From: Macrotrachela quadricornifera
Taxonomy: Eukaryota > Rotifera > Eurotatoria > Philodinida > Philodinidae
NCBI GenBank assembly: GCA_022393335.1
Contig: JAJEKB010001278.1
Coordinates: forward strand, 60,673-124,672
Direction: 5' to 3'
DNA: 64,000 nt
The translations under genes and the position numbers were made by a program. Within the stretch, counting starts at the first letter, position 1. Each line of letters opens with the position of its first letter. Under the pieces are notes generated by a model. That model searched no databases. It was not told the DNA's origin and saw nothing but the letters and a program-made list of their open reading frames with translations. Of the stretch, positions 24,058 through 39,000 are shown one piece after another.

Positions 24058-27000
24058 ATGGCATTTGCACAATTTCGAATATTATTTAAGAAAAATTTTC
24101 TTCTTCGCCGTCGACAACCGGTAGATATTTAATTAATAATAAAATATTTATTTTTAATATGAATTTATTTTTTTTTTAGATTCTTTTTCTTTTTGAAATT
24201 GTTTGGCCATTATTATTATTTTCAATTGTTGCAATTGTTCGAAAAACTTCATCTATTCAAAATCGACCAGCATGTAAAATTTATAAAAAATAAAAGATAA
24301 ATAATATTTTTAAATAAAAAAAATCTTTCTAATTAGGTTATTACAATCCTATGCCATTACCTAATAGTGGTACAATCGGTTTTCTACAAAGTTTTTTGTG
24401 CAATACAAATGTTAGTTGCCGTTCAAAGCCTTTTGATGTTCAAACATCATCGTTAAGAAATTAGTATAAATAAATGAATATTTTTTTTAAATGATTTATT
24501 TCATATTGTTCTTAATTTCAATTTTAGCCTTTCGACTGTTTATAATGGAATACTTGGTTTAACAGAACCCGAAAATGTAAATACAGTTTTTTATAATTTA
24601 CCTAATTTAACACGTAGTGTTGGTCATATAAATAATGCATTCAATGATACATTTTTACAAAAAATCTTAGATGGAAAATTTTTTATGTATGATTTATTTG
24701 ATAATACAAGTGAATTAAAAAAAAATTTATCATCAACTGGAATGCCAAAAGATTTAATGGATGATATTTTAAATGGTACATTTAATTTAACAGAAATTTA
24801 TCATACATTTAATAAGACAATTGATTTTCGACCATTTTGTCAAAATAATTTTCTTAATCATTTTATTACAATTGATAATTTAACAAATACGGATATTGTT
24901 GTTCAAGCTTTATGTCATTTAAATATTCGAAATCTTACTATGGATATAAATATATTTCGAAATGAATTTAATTATGATATTATTGATAAATATGTATGTT
25001 TAATGAAAAATTTTTATAGATAAATAATATATAAATATTTTTTCTTTTTGTTTTATTAGTTTGGTAATATTTTTCAGTTGGTAAATAGTCCAGAAATTAG
25101 AGATAAAATTCAACAATTAATGAATTTACGAAATACTGTCGAACAATTAAGTTCATATGCTGATATATTAAAAAATATGCCAGATATGAATGAAATAGCA
25201 CGAATAATTCCTCGATTAATACAAATTATTGAACTTGTACAAAATCAACAAGATTTAATCCGACTGTAAGTTTCAATTGAATTTATTCAATTCAAATCAT
25301 TCGATATGTAACTCGTTACTATAAGTATACAAGCCAATTGATTAGATTCAATAGATTTTCTGTTTATCAACGAATATGAGTTAAATCTAATATAGGTTCT
25401 GTGAAATTGATCAATACTATAAAATATCTAATTCAAATTTTATTGTAGTACTTTGAATAATCAATGACATTGATCATAAAACTCTGAACAAAATGACAGT
25501 GAACAACACATTTTTTATAAATTTTCTTTAATCAGCTATAGAGATTAGAAAGATCGAGACTCATTAAGAATTAATTCTCATAATTTATCTATGAAATTCT
25601 ATTTTTAAACATGTTCAATAAAGAATACCATTGGTTATTTAAAGTATATTTCAATGAAATATTCAATATTACATTAATAATACATATCATTCGTTTCTCG
25701 TATATTTTATTTTTTTTCAATTTAGTAATAATATAGCTTTGTTTTTTCATCAAAATCTATGGTAGAAATGATTGAAAATGACAAGACAGAATTTTTATTT
25801 TTTTATTTTTTTAATCTTGATGATTTATTAAAAATCATATAAATAAATATTTATTTTTTTGAAAAATTTAATCAAATCATTTGTATTAATATTTTATATC
25901 TAGTTTTGGTCAAATCTTATCTGATTTACATATTATAACTGAAGAACGTATTATATTACAATTGTATGAAATTACTCAAATGTTTGTCGATTTTCTTCAA
26001 CGTTATGATAATATGAGTAAATATATTTTTTAAAAAAATATTTTTGTTTTAAATGAAAATATTTGATTACTTTTTTAAGCACAAAGTTTAACAGCTGAAC
26101 AATTATTTGATGAATTAAAATTAAAGAGAATTTTACAATCCGATTTAACAATATCAAAAATATATGAAAGTCAAATTTTAATATCGAAAATAAATTTTCT
26201 TGTTGTAAGATTAAAATAAATCCTTTTTTTTTGTTTATTTGGGTCTTTTTTCTAAAGTTAGCAGAATTTATTGCCGGAAAATTAACTGGAGTATCAAATC
26301 ATCGAGCATTTTGTCTACAACCTGGTTATTGGACATTATTTATCTTAGACGATTCAACATCTCAAAATCTTAAAGATCGTGTTGATCGTTATTGTGGTAC
26401 TCATAATAATGTTGATGAAATTTTTAATAGATTTTTCACTGGTATTCGTTTTGATCAGGTAGTTATTTATTTATTTATAAATTTAATTTCAATAAATTCT
26501 TTTTTATTTTTTAGTTACAAAAGTATTTTATTGATATGCACTTTTCACCAAATGCTTTTCAAGGTGTATCAAATATATTATTTACAGTTAATAAAGCAGG
26601 ATCATTTGAAAATGATCTTCGTTTAACACTTGATAGTGTTTCAGCTGTTAGTGAATTATTAGGACGAACAAAAGCAGCTGGAATTAATCTTTATGCGTAA
26701 ATAAATTCTTTTTCTTATCTTTTAATTATATTTCTATATTTAATTATTATAGTTCATATAATTTTGTTAAAAAAATGACAAAAACATTTAATCCAAATTT
26801 ATTAAACATGCCAATATTTAATACATTAGATATAGCAATACCAGTTTTAACACCATTAGTTAATTTTGATCAAATTATTTCACTTATAGCTGGAATTCCA
26901 CGTGGTACAATTGATAATATTATGAATAATATTGATCAAATAAATAATTTTCTTACAACACCAGCTACAACAAAAGTAAATTATAAAAGATAAATAGTTT

Positions 27001-30000
27001 CACAAAAAAAAAAATTTGTCTTTTATTTATGTTTTTTAGATGATGCGTTTAACAACAACAGCAAATCTTTCAAATATAAAATTAACAACAACAAAACCTC
27101 GACCAAAAGCTCGTTATATTGATTGGTCAACACTTTTTCAAGCAAATAATTTTCTGAATCTAAATGTACCAAAATCATTTGTTATTCCACAGAATATTAG
27201 TCATTATAGTCAATGGGTTAAACGACAAAAACGAGTAATTTTCGATTTTCAATCTTCATATTCTAATCATTAATAATAATAATTGGGAAAGTGAAAATTA
27301 ATCAAAAATTTTTAATAAAAGAATAGAACCTATCTTGAGAGTGAGGTTAAGGTTAGGATGAAGGCGAGGATAAGAATGGGACGGGCGATTGGTGAAAACG
27401 AAATTTTAGATACGTTTCGAAGGCAGACAACGTTTGTAGAATAAGTAGAAGAACTTGCTCATAATATTCTAAACTAGTATCATTTTTTTTTGCATTTATT
27501 TAACTCATTTTTTTGAAGCACTATTTGTCTCTATTATTGGCATATTAATAGAATTAGTGTTTATTTTCCGTTTACCCTTGAAAATTCGAACTATTGTTTT
27601 AGAAAAAACTTCTGTCCTTTTATTATAAATTTTCGTAGATCCGAATGTATCATATTTTTTCTTTTTTTGTAGCAACTTGATCTTGCATCTGGTTCTCTAG
27701 AAACATCATTATCTAATATTCCTGATTTTGTTAAAATGTTTAATAAATTTTCTCCAGAAACTCTTGAATTTCTATGTCTTGAACCATTAATGAATTTAAT
27801 TCCAAATGATCCAGTTCTTAATTATATATTTGGTGTTGGACGTTTATTTGAATTAATTAATACATTTATGTCTATAATAACATCAACAAATCGTATACGT
27901 TGTTTTCAAAATCCTAATAAAGATTATACTGAAATATCTCAATTTCTTCGTTTAAATAAAACTGTTGGATTGGTAAAATTTTTTATTTTATTTAAAAAAA
28001 AAATTGTTTCTTTTTTTTTCTTCTTATTTCTAAAGTTTCGTGAACTTATTCAAAATGGTTTTCAATCAAAATTTAGTTGTTCATTAGTAGTTGATGTTGT
28101 TAAAAATATTCAAACATATCAAAATTTAGTTCAAATTATGCAACATAATTCTATAACACTTGATACAATTGATTGTTTAAAACAATCATTATTTCAAACA
28201 CTTGAACGTTTAAAATTTTTACCTGGTTTATTTCGTTTTATATTTAGTGATACATCATTAATACAATCAATAAAAAAATTAACACCATTAATTCAATTAT
28301 TTGCACCAATATTTTCTCAACAAACATTTAAATATGTACAAATAAATGATATGATTGAAAATGCAGATAATTTTACAACATTTTTACAACAAAAAAGAAA
28401 TATAACATCATTTGATCAATGGTATTTTAATACTAGATTAGTAAATATGATTTTTATATTATGAAAAAAAAACTTATTAAATTATTTTTATTTTATTTTA
28501 AAGGGACAGTTAAAATCAGCTGGTGAACTTAAGGATATTTTTTGTGATAGAAATCAAATTGAATATTATGTTATTTCATTTCATAATTCAATTGATACAT
28601 TAGAATGGAATTTATGTATAAGCGAATTATTATATATTCAAACTTATGATCAATTTATTCAACAATATGGTAAACCAATTCAATTAAAAGTAAAATTTTT
28701 AAAAATAATTTTTTATTTATTTTATTTTTTTAATTTATTAAGAAATTTAATGGTATGAATTTTGAACGTTTAATTAATGCAATACCAACAATTAAAGATG
28801 ATTTTGAATTATTAATAAATAAAAATCAATGGTTAATGGAACTTGTTAATGGAATTAATACAGAAGAAATATCACCAGTAGAAATTTATAAAACATTTAT
28901 GAATTTTACAACATATCTTCCTGAATTTGAAGAATTAAAATTAAAGTTAATACAAATTCTCATATATTTTTAGTATCTAATTCTATCTTTTAGTGTTTCA
29001 CATCTTGTTGTTAAATATTTTTGGGCTTTACCAGATGAATCAATGCAAAAAACGATTTTATCTATTATTGATGGTCTTAATATAATGCATAATTTAACTA
29101 TTCTATTACAAAAAAGTTTAAGTGGATGTAAATAGATAAACTAAATTAAATATGTCAACATAAAACCATTTATTTATTCTTTTCATTTTTTAGTGCCATT
29201 AAAAGATACATTTAAAAATTTTACTGTTATTACGAACAAATTAATGCGAGATTATAATCTTCCGAATTCAACAATTGAACTTTTAAAAAAAGCTCGTTTA
29301 TTCAAAGATCCAATTGTAAGTTTTTTTTTATTTATTTTATTTTATATAACAAATAAAATTTGATTTCCTCAAAAGATTTTATTTAATATATATTCTGATT
29401 ATCGAAAAACTGTATGTGATATTGATTTATTAAATGAAACAATTTATAAACTTTGGCCTTATTTAACATTTAATGAAAGTATGAATATAGAAAAATTATC
29501 GACATATTTATGTAATATGTCATTAGAAAATCAAAGTATACTTTTTAATACAGTATATAAACATTTTCTTCTACCAAATGCAATACAAATGGTAAAAGAA
29601 TATTTATAATTAATTTTATCTATGTTTTTTATTTCTTTTTGTTTAAAGTTTATTAAACGTGGTGGACATTATATAGCTGATTTAATGAATATGAATGAAA
29701 AAGAAATTGAAGTTTTTAAACAAGTTGGTCCAATTGTTAGTGATATTAATGAATTATTAAAACGTGTTAAAAGATTAAATCAACAACTTGATACATCAGA
29801 AAGTAATTATAAAATACTTTTGTTTAATAATATTATTATTGTTTTATAAATAAAATTGAACAGGTCAAGATCAATTTACAAGAATAACAAATATATTTTG
29901 TGCAGAAATTGATAAACCAACTAATGTACAAAGACAAGTTGTTGATGATGAAATTTTTTTTAAACCAAATAAAGATAATATTAAAGATAAAAATGATACA

Positions 30001-33000
30001 AATTTTTTACATCAACGAATTTCAGAAACAATTGACGAAGGTTTAAATATTTAATTAATATAAAAGAAAACATAATAAATTTTATTTTATATTTATAGAT
30101 AATAAAGTTGATTGTTCAGATATACGAAGAAGTATTGAACAAAGTAGTGATGTAGGATATATTGTTTGGCCATTGATTAAACCATTACTTCTTGGAAAAA
30201 TTTTATATGCACCTGCAACACCAGTTTCTAATGCAATTATTGCTAAAGTAAATATGAAATTTTTTTAATTGTAGTACTAATCAATTATTTCGATTAAAAT
30301 ATGAACAAAATGATAAGAAAAATATTGAAAAATGAATGAGATTTAAGTCTATTAATTTTACAATCGAAATCGTACTTGAAAAGATTTGTTTTATTCGTAT
30401 CTATAAGAAAAAAGATCGCCATAATATTATGTTCGAACCAAAAGAACATAGAAGTTCAGTGACTATAAATAAATTAGTGTGTGTCATAAGGAGCTATATA
30501 CATAAAAGAATAATATTCAGTTGTAATATGAATAAAATAAAAAATAAATTTGACTATGTTTTTACGAATACTAGTCTTTCTGATAGTTAATTTAACTTGA
30601 GTGCAACTTGTATTGAATGATAGTTTAAATATTATTTTCTACATATATAGTACGGTCAAAATTAGAATTTTATTTTCATCAATTGTAATACTGAGATAAA
30701 GCAACACTAAGAATGCGAGTGAGGTCCCAAAAGATGGTCAGGACGAGAGACGAGTCCCAGTGAGACTAAAGAGAGTTGAATATGAATCTTACGATTGTGG
30801 GTAAAATTAGAGCGAATAACGGTGTTAAACCGTAGGCTTACTCAAAAATTCACCCTTACTAAGACCGCCCTCACTCTTTACAAGGTTACCTGTGGCATCC
30901 TCATTTCGAATCCTCCCTGATACTCTCACTATCATCCGTGACATCATTACTGTTTTTGGTATTTCTTTTTTTTCAGTATTACAGTTTATGAAAATAAAAT
31001 TCTGATTCTATCTAATTAAAATTAGAGCTCCAACTTTGCCCGAACAAATTTAGAATTTGAACAGATTTCAGTTTTGACCGTAACATATATATCTTCATTT
31101 CTATTCGAATTTTGAATATTTCAAAGGTACAAAAGAAAGAAAAATAATCACCAACTCCAACTTAAGGAGTTTCTATTTCTATACAGATTCGAATAGACAT
31201 CGATGAAAGCTACTCAAGATCAACTCTGAATTCATAAGACTCAATGAGTTTTTGATTTTTTATTAATACAACAAGTTGAAATAGATTAATATGCCATAAA
31301 AAATTGTAATCTATCTAAAAACATCTACTAGTAGTTCCTTCTTATTATAAAATTCAATAATAATATCGATTTAAAATAACCTTTTCTTTTTGCAAGGTAA
31401 ATAAAACATTCGAAGAATTGGATAAAATTCATCAATTTGCCAAAGCTTGGGTTAATTCTCAACTTAATCTAACAGATCTATTAGATGATCTACAAAATAC
31501 CAATAATATTAAAGTAAAACATAACATCAAGAAAAAAAATTAATTAATTAAAAAAAAAATATTCGTATTTTTTTAGAAAATTTTATCAAATCATTTATTT
31601 CAAGAATTGTTTAATAATATTATTGGAATGAATACATTTGATATTGAATCAATAGTATCAATGTTAGAAAATTTTAGTGGTGGAACAAATGTTGATGTTT
31701 TAAAAAATATTGAAATAATTATGAAACAATTTAGTGATTATTTACCATGTATTGAATTAAATCGTTTTGAAGCGCTTCAATCTGAAACTGAACTTGTTGA
31801 ACGTGCAAAAGAATTACATCGAAATCGAATGGTTATTGCTGGTAAAAAAGAAAAATTTTCTTTTAAAATTTCTATATAAATTAATTTCTTTTTTTTAAGG
31901 TATTGTTTTTTCAAATTTAAATAGTTCAAATCCAAATGCAAATTATCTTCCACCACATATTCATATTAAAATTCGTATGGATGTTGATAGTGTACGAACA
32001 ACAGAACAATTAACAAGTTGGTTATTTTTTCCTGGTCCTGAAACTGATTATTTTCGTGAAATGCATTATTTACGAGGATTTATACAATTACAAGATTTAA
32101 TTGAACGTGCTGTTATTGATTTACATTTTGAAGATACTGGAAAAGAATCAACAAATCCTGTAGTTTATATGCAATTAATGCCTTATCCATGTTATCGTGG
32201 TGATCCGTATGTGGATTTTTTCTTTGATATTTGTTTATTATTTGTTTTATTTTTAATTTAGTGGCAAAGAATCATCTTATGTTAATTATTTTATATTACC
32301 AATTTTAGGAACATTAATGTGGACAGGTAAAAATTTTATTTTATATTTAAATAAAAAAATTTTCATTTTTTAATAAAAAATATTTAGCAACATTGGGTGT
32401 ATCGATAAAAAATCTAATGCGTGAACGTGAAAGAAATGTTGAATCGGTATTTATAAAGATATTTCTTTTTGTTATTTATTTAAAGTCTATATTATTTTTT
32501 TCTTTTTATAAATTTATTTAGACAATGAAAATTATGGGTCTTAATTCAACAGTAAATTTTATTTCTTGGTTAATTAGTTCATTTATACCAATGATTATTG
32601 TATCGATTATTGTTGCTGGTAAAATTTAAAGAATTATAATTTCGCTTGATTATAAATTTATTTTCTTTTGTATTTTAGTTGTTCTTAAATATGGTGGAAT
32701 TTTTCCAGCGTCGGATATTAGTGTAACAGTAGCACCATTACTTGCTCTAGCTATATCAGCATTAATGCTTGGGTATGTATAAATTTTTATAGAAGAATAT
32801 AATGAAAATTTTAAAAATTATTTTCATATCAAGATACACTATAGTTATAAAGATGATTAAATGAAATTTATTAGAAAAATATTTATCGGATCTTTTTGTT
32901 TTTTATCGATATTGAATTATATTAGATACTGATTTTAGTTATGCTCTAATGATGAACTTAACGATAAATATGATAAGTGTAATTTAAAAACGTTGTTTAC

Positions 33001-36000
33001 TATTCATCTCTTTTCTTCCTTTACACATGAGTTCGCTATCGAAATAAGCAAGTTAAAACACAGCGATTTGGGATCATTTAGTCTTAATAAAATCTAAAAC
33101 TATGAATGAAATTAATGATTACATCATAGAGATATATCGTTTATGGATGTTGCTGGAGAAACCTATAGACTTTCTTGCAATTTCATCTATTTAAATCCTT
33201 TTAAAGTTTTAATTAACTATAAATTCCACTATTAAATAAAATCATTCTTTATCTTATAGGTATTTAATCAGTGCTTTTTTTACTAAAGCAAATTTAGCTA
33301 CATTATGTGGCATATTAATCTACTTTATTTCTTATCTTCCATTTATTCTTGTTATGTTTCTTGAAGCTAAAATGCTATTAGGTCATAAATTATTAATTGT
33401 AAGTTTATTAAAATAATTTTATTATCTTTTAATATATTTTAATTAATTAAATAGAGTTTATCTAGTGCAACAGCATTTGGATATGCATCAATATATTTAA
33501 CACGTTTTGAATATCAAGGTGAAGGTCTTCAATGGAATTCCGTTTTTGAAAACATATTTCCGAATGATCCAATGAATTTTGGTATTGCTTGTGTAATGAT
33601 GTTAGTTGATTCAATTATTTATGGTCTTATTGGAAGATATATTCGTTCGGTATTACCGGGTAAAAATGCTCGTAGAAAACCATTTTGGTATCCTTGTTTA
33701 CCATCAACATGGTGTTTTTGTAAGAGAAAAACTATGAAACATGATGGATTAAATTCAGCATTTCGTGTTGAACGTGAACATCAACCAAATCCATTTACTG
33801 CTCGAATGAAACGTAAAACAAAATAAGATAAAATAAAAAAATAGAAATGATTTGATTATATACTTATAGAAATTGATCCAAATAATGAACAAGAACCAAC
33901 ACATTTACCAGTTGGAATTTCATTTGAAAATTTAACAAAGCAATTTGGACAAAATAAAAAAGCTGTTGAAAATTTATCATTAAAACTTTATGAAAATCAA
34001 ATAACAGCATTACTTGGACATAATGGTGCTGGAAAAGTAATTTAAAAAACCTTTAGAATCTATCTTTTAAATAATAAATAAAAAAAAATGAATTAATTAA
34101 TCTTATTTTTTATTTTATAGACTACAACAATTAATGTTCTAACTGGAATTTATCCACCAACACATGGTTCAGCTAGTATTTATGGACAAGATATAACAAC
34201 TGAATATGAACAAATAAGAAAAAATGTTGGATTATGTCCACAAGAAGATATCCTATTTGATTTTATGACTGTTCGAGAACATTTACAATTTTATGGACGT
34301 TTAAAAGGCAATATGAGTTCAAAAGAATTAGATCGAGATATAAATGAGTATGTTTGTTTATTTAAATGAATTAAATTAATATTTCATTTATGTTAATTAG
34401 ACTTTTAAGTAGTATGGGTTTATGGATGTTTCAACATGAACGTGTTTCATCATTATCTGGTGGTGTAAGACGACGAGTATCAGTTAGTATTGCATTTGTC
34501 GCTGGTTCAAGAACAGTTATTCTTGATGAACCAACATCAGGTGTTGATCCATGTGCAAGACGAAGTATTTGGGAAGTTATATTTAAACATAGAACTGGAA
34601 GAACAATTTTATTAACAACACATTATTTAGATGAAGCTGATACTTTAAGTGATCGAATTGCTATTGTTCATCAAGGTTAATTTTAGCTTTTTTTTTTATT
34701 CGATTCATCTATAATATAAATAATTCGATTAAATTTTTTGAGAAAACATAAATTAATCTTTCGATTTATACTTAAAAATCTTTCTATAAATTATGTATTT
34801 AATAATATATATATATTTTATTATTTAGGTCGATTATTATGTAGTGGTTCATCAATGTTTTTAAAAAAACGTTTTGGTAAAGGTTATAGTTTAACAATTG
34901 ATTTAAAATTTAAAGTACACAATAAAACAAAACTTATTGGTAAGTAAGAACAATAATATATTGATTTTCTTTTTGTAAAATACGATCTGGAATGGGATGT
35001 TGAAATATACATATGTATACAAAATTTCAACATCCTTTTCTCTACAAACATATAAGGGCAATAATTATAAATGTAAACTTAATTTATACTTTCATATAAT
35101 CAGCATTAATAGCTATATCGTATTAATAATTTTTAGTATCTATATTATTTTTGTTTTAAGATACTAAACCATTCAAAGATGTTAATACATTTATATTACA
35201 AGAAATGCCAGATGCATCACTTCGTGAACATATTGGTAGTGAAATAACATATTCATTTAAATATGAACAACGACAAAAATTTGAACAATTATTTAAACAA
35301 CTTGAAATTAATAAAGAACGATTAGGTATCGGAAATTATGGTATATCAGATACAACACTTGAAGAAGTTTGTTATTGATTTTTTCTTTTAAATAAATAAG
35401 TAATTAATTAATTATGAAAATGATGTATTTTAGGTTTTTCTATGGGTAACAGAATTAGCTGATCAAGGAAAAATGGATGATTTAACTGAAAACTCAACTG
35501 TACCGAAAATAATTATTGATCAAACAGCTTCTTCATCAGCACATAGTGATGATAGTGGCCTTGGTGGAGAATCAAATGCAACATTGGATGGTAAGTCATA
35601 TTTATTAAAATCTATTAAAAAAAAGGACAAGCTTTTAAAAACAAAATATGCCATAAATTGTAACGTGAAAGGGTCTACAATTTAGATAGAACAGTTTATT
35701 TTAAAGATAAAGTACGAAAAAAAAATTCCATATCTCGTTCGAATAGAAAATAATTTTTTCAAATCAGTAAAAATTAATTGTACAAAATTTTTCTTTTTTC
35801 CGAAAACAATAAACTACACACAGTGGATAATTTCTACAGAGCATATGGACATGACGTATTTTCTGCTGAAATCGGGTTTTTTTCATATAAATGTTAGCCT
35901 GTACTACTCAGAAGTAATGGCTGATCAAAAAAAATCTTTGAAATGCTAAGAAACCATACATCATTCGATGTAGTTGTTTGTACTGATTCTAAATCTGTCA

Positions 36001-39000
36001 TTACTTTTGTCTAAAAGGACTTCTGAACTGAGACAACTATGAAAATGGTAAGACTGTGACTCCCAGGAATATTTGTGCTAACTGTGAGAGAGGACATATG
36101 GGAGAACATTCTGGCAAAGTTTGAATAGGTCTTAAATTGGGCACTGGAGAGCGTGCTCATTTTACTAATATAGCCGTTTGGAAAAACATTGTAGAAAAAA
36201 AGAAAATTTTTTTCTAAGAAATCTTCATCAGTATTTGACCATTTGTTTTTACTATAAATTGGTAGCGGATATTATGCAAATTTATAATATGTATTGTTTT
36301 TGGCTTTCATTGCAGTGGATTCTGTAAAAAGAAATATATGTTGTATAGATGGTGCTATTTTCAAGTAGACTTTTAATTATTTTTAATGAGCTCATCTTCT
36401 ACTCCACTTGAACTTTGGTAGTAAAACTTTTAACGCCATTAAGTAATGCATACTCTGACGTATATGCAGCACTAATTGAATCTTGTAAAAGTGCATTTTC
36501 AATTTTTTACCTAATGTCTACTTGGCTGCTCACTGTGCTACACAATTAAAATCAGATTTACTTTCTAAATTGTAGAACTTTTCACGCAAATCTTATAGGA
36601 TTTTTAAAGTTAACGTATTAGATAGTTAAAAAAAGTCAATCATTCATGATAGCACATTCGATAGTAAATTACTTACCTATAGCCTATAACTATTTCTCAA
36701 TATTTGTAAAAAAAAAAACAATCATGATTATTGAATTGTTAATAATCTTGTCTTAATTGCGTAGAAAACATTAAAAAAAAGAAGAAATTTGAGCATTCAA
36801 TTAGTTTATAATGAAAAATAGAATATATTAGAATATTTTTAAAATATTTATTTCATAAAGGTATATCAACAATAAGTGGAAGTAGTGCTCAATTACCAAC
36901 AGCTTCATTTACAACAACTCTTCCTCCTTCACAAAAATATGGTAAAATAACTGGTCGTAAATTATATTTTTATCAATTTCAATCATTATTATTAAAACGT
37001 TTTCATCATACAAAACGAAATTGGAAAGTTTTTCTTTCACATATATTTCTTCCATTATTATTTGTTGCTATGTCAATGGGTTTTACATTAGTACGTCCAT
37101 CACAAATTTTTCAACGACCATGGTTATTAACACCAGCTATGTATGATCAATCGGCAATGTTTGTTAAGTAAGTTATATGTGTTTAATAATATATATATAT
37201 ATTTATAAATAGTGAATAAATAGAAAACAGAAATTACGTATAAAGGTGAGAAGAGATCGACTAAGAAAGAAAGAAAAAAAAACAGTACGGAATGAATTTG
37301 TCTATCAATTTAAATATATAGGACATAATTAACAACAACACTGAAATACACGATAGAAATTTTTGATTAGATTTGTTTTTTTGTTTATTTGTTGGTTTTT
37401 TCTTAACATCGGGTTTCATATAAACCACTTTTACCAATATATCGTACCCATTTAATTGTTTCTGTATCGGAATAATTAAGTTTATGTTCAAATACTTTAA
37501 GATATCGAACTTTAAAACCTGATGGTGCAAATGGTACTTCAAAATTCATTGATATTGGTGGACGATTCCATTTTTTTTTATCATTTGGTAATAATTCAAT
37601 TTCTGCACTTAATTGTGATTCTTTCATACCACCCATACGTTTCATTTTCCATACAATAGCATTATCAGATGATTTATGTTTAGCTTTACCTTTCATACAT
37701 AATAATTGTACATCACATGTATTTGGTGGTGTTGGAATACGTATTTCAATTTTTTGTCCAATAAGTGTTGGTTTAAAATTTGATTTAACAACAACTTTAA
37801 CTTCCATTTTTGTTCGACCTATTTCACGTACTAATGGAATAACACGAAATGGTAAATTAATATCTTTTGTTGTTCTATAACGCATTAATTCAAATTCTCC
37901 ATCAGGTGGTATAAATGATATTGAATGTTCAGATTCAAATTTTGATAATTTAACACATTGATGAAATTGACAATCATCAATAGCAATAGCTGTTTTTGTC
38001 GTTGTTGAATTTGTTGTTGAACCATTTGTTGATGATGTATTTGTTGAATCTAATTGATTTTTTGTACGATTTTCAACTGTTATTTTATCATTAATACCAA
38101 ATTTACATTCAGGCATACCGGATAAATAACTTTTCATAACAACACGACCAGCAACATGTGTACTTAATACTTGACCTTGTTGTGACATAAGTAAATTAAC
38201 AGATTCAATAACATCAAGAAATAATTCATTACGACGATATTTAATACCTTCACGTCTCCAACCAATTTGTCCTGTTACAGCTGATGTTACACTTGTTTGT
38301 TCTTCACGTGTAACTGGTCGAACACCTTGTTGTGTTATAAATGATTTTAATACACCTGTATCACTATTTTGTGGATAACCAAAATCAAGTATTTCATCCA
38401 ATAATTCATAAATTAAAACAAAATTATTTTTAACATTTTCTTCAGTTATTTTACCAAAATATGATTGCATTATATCAATCATTTTATTTAAAAATTCAAA
38501 TACCATAGCAGCATTTATATTTTGTTTAGCTACAGCACATAACCAAATATTTGAACGTTTTGTATAAAAAAAACTTGTTCGAGCTATATTAACAACTGGA
38601 AAACGTGATTGTTGTCGAGCATGTATAACATTAACACGAAATGCATCAACAGCATTTCGACCAATATCATCACGATAAACACGCTAAAAATGAATAAAAG
38701 AATATTTTTAAAAATATAAAATTTATATTTTTAATCTTACAGATATAAGAACTTCTCCTTTATGATTATAGATAAAAACACCACCGATCATTGTATTATC
38801 TCTTTAAATGATAAGATGATGAGATTGAATGAGTAAAAGAAAAGACAAAAAAAAAATAATACCGAATTACTTCTTCTTTATTCCATAAAATACCATTTCG
38901 AGTCATTTATGCATCTTGTTAATGCATTTATTCAATTTTTTATATACAGAATAATCATTTTAAGTATAGAATTAATTATCAGTAATAGAAATATGAATTA

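Noticed and set aside
30336..30590. 84-codon plus-strand frame in an ABCA intron
   Set aside because: No homology features; it lies between ABCA exons and breaks their splice continuity if included.
37261..37542. 93-codon minus-strand frame overlapping the 3' end of AP2M1
   Set aside because: Shadow of the AP2M1 coding frame and its 3' flank.
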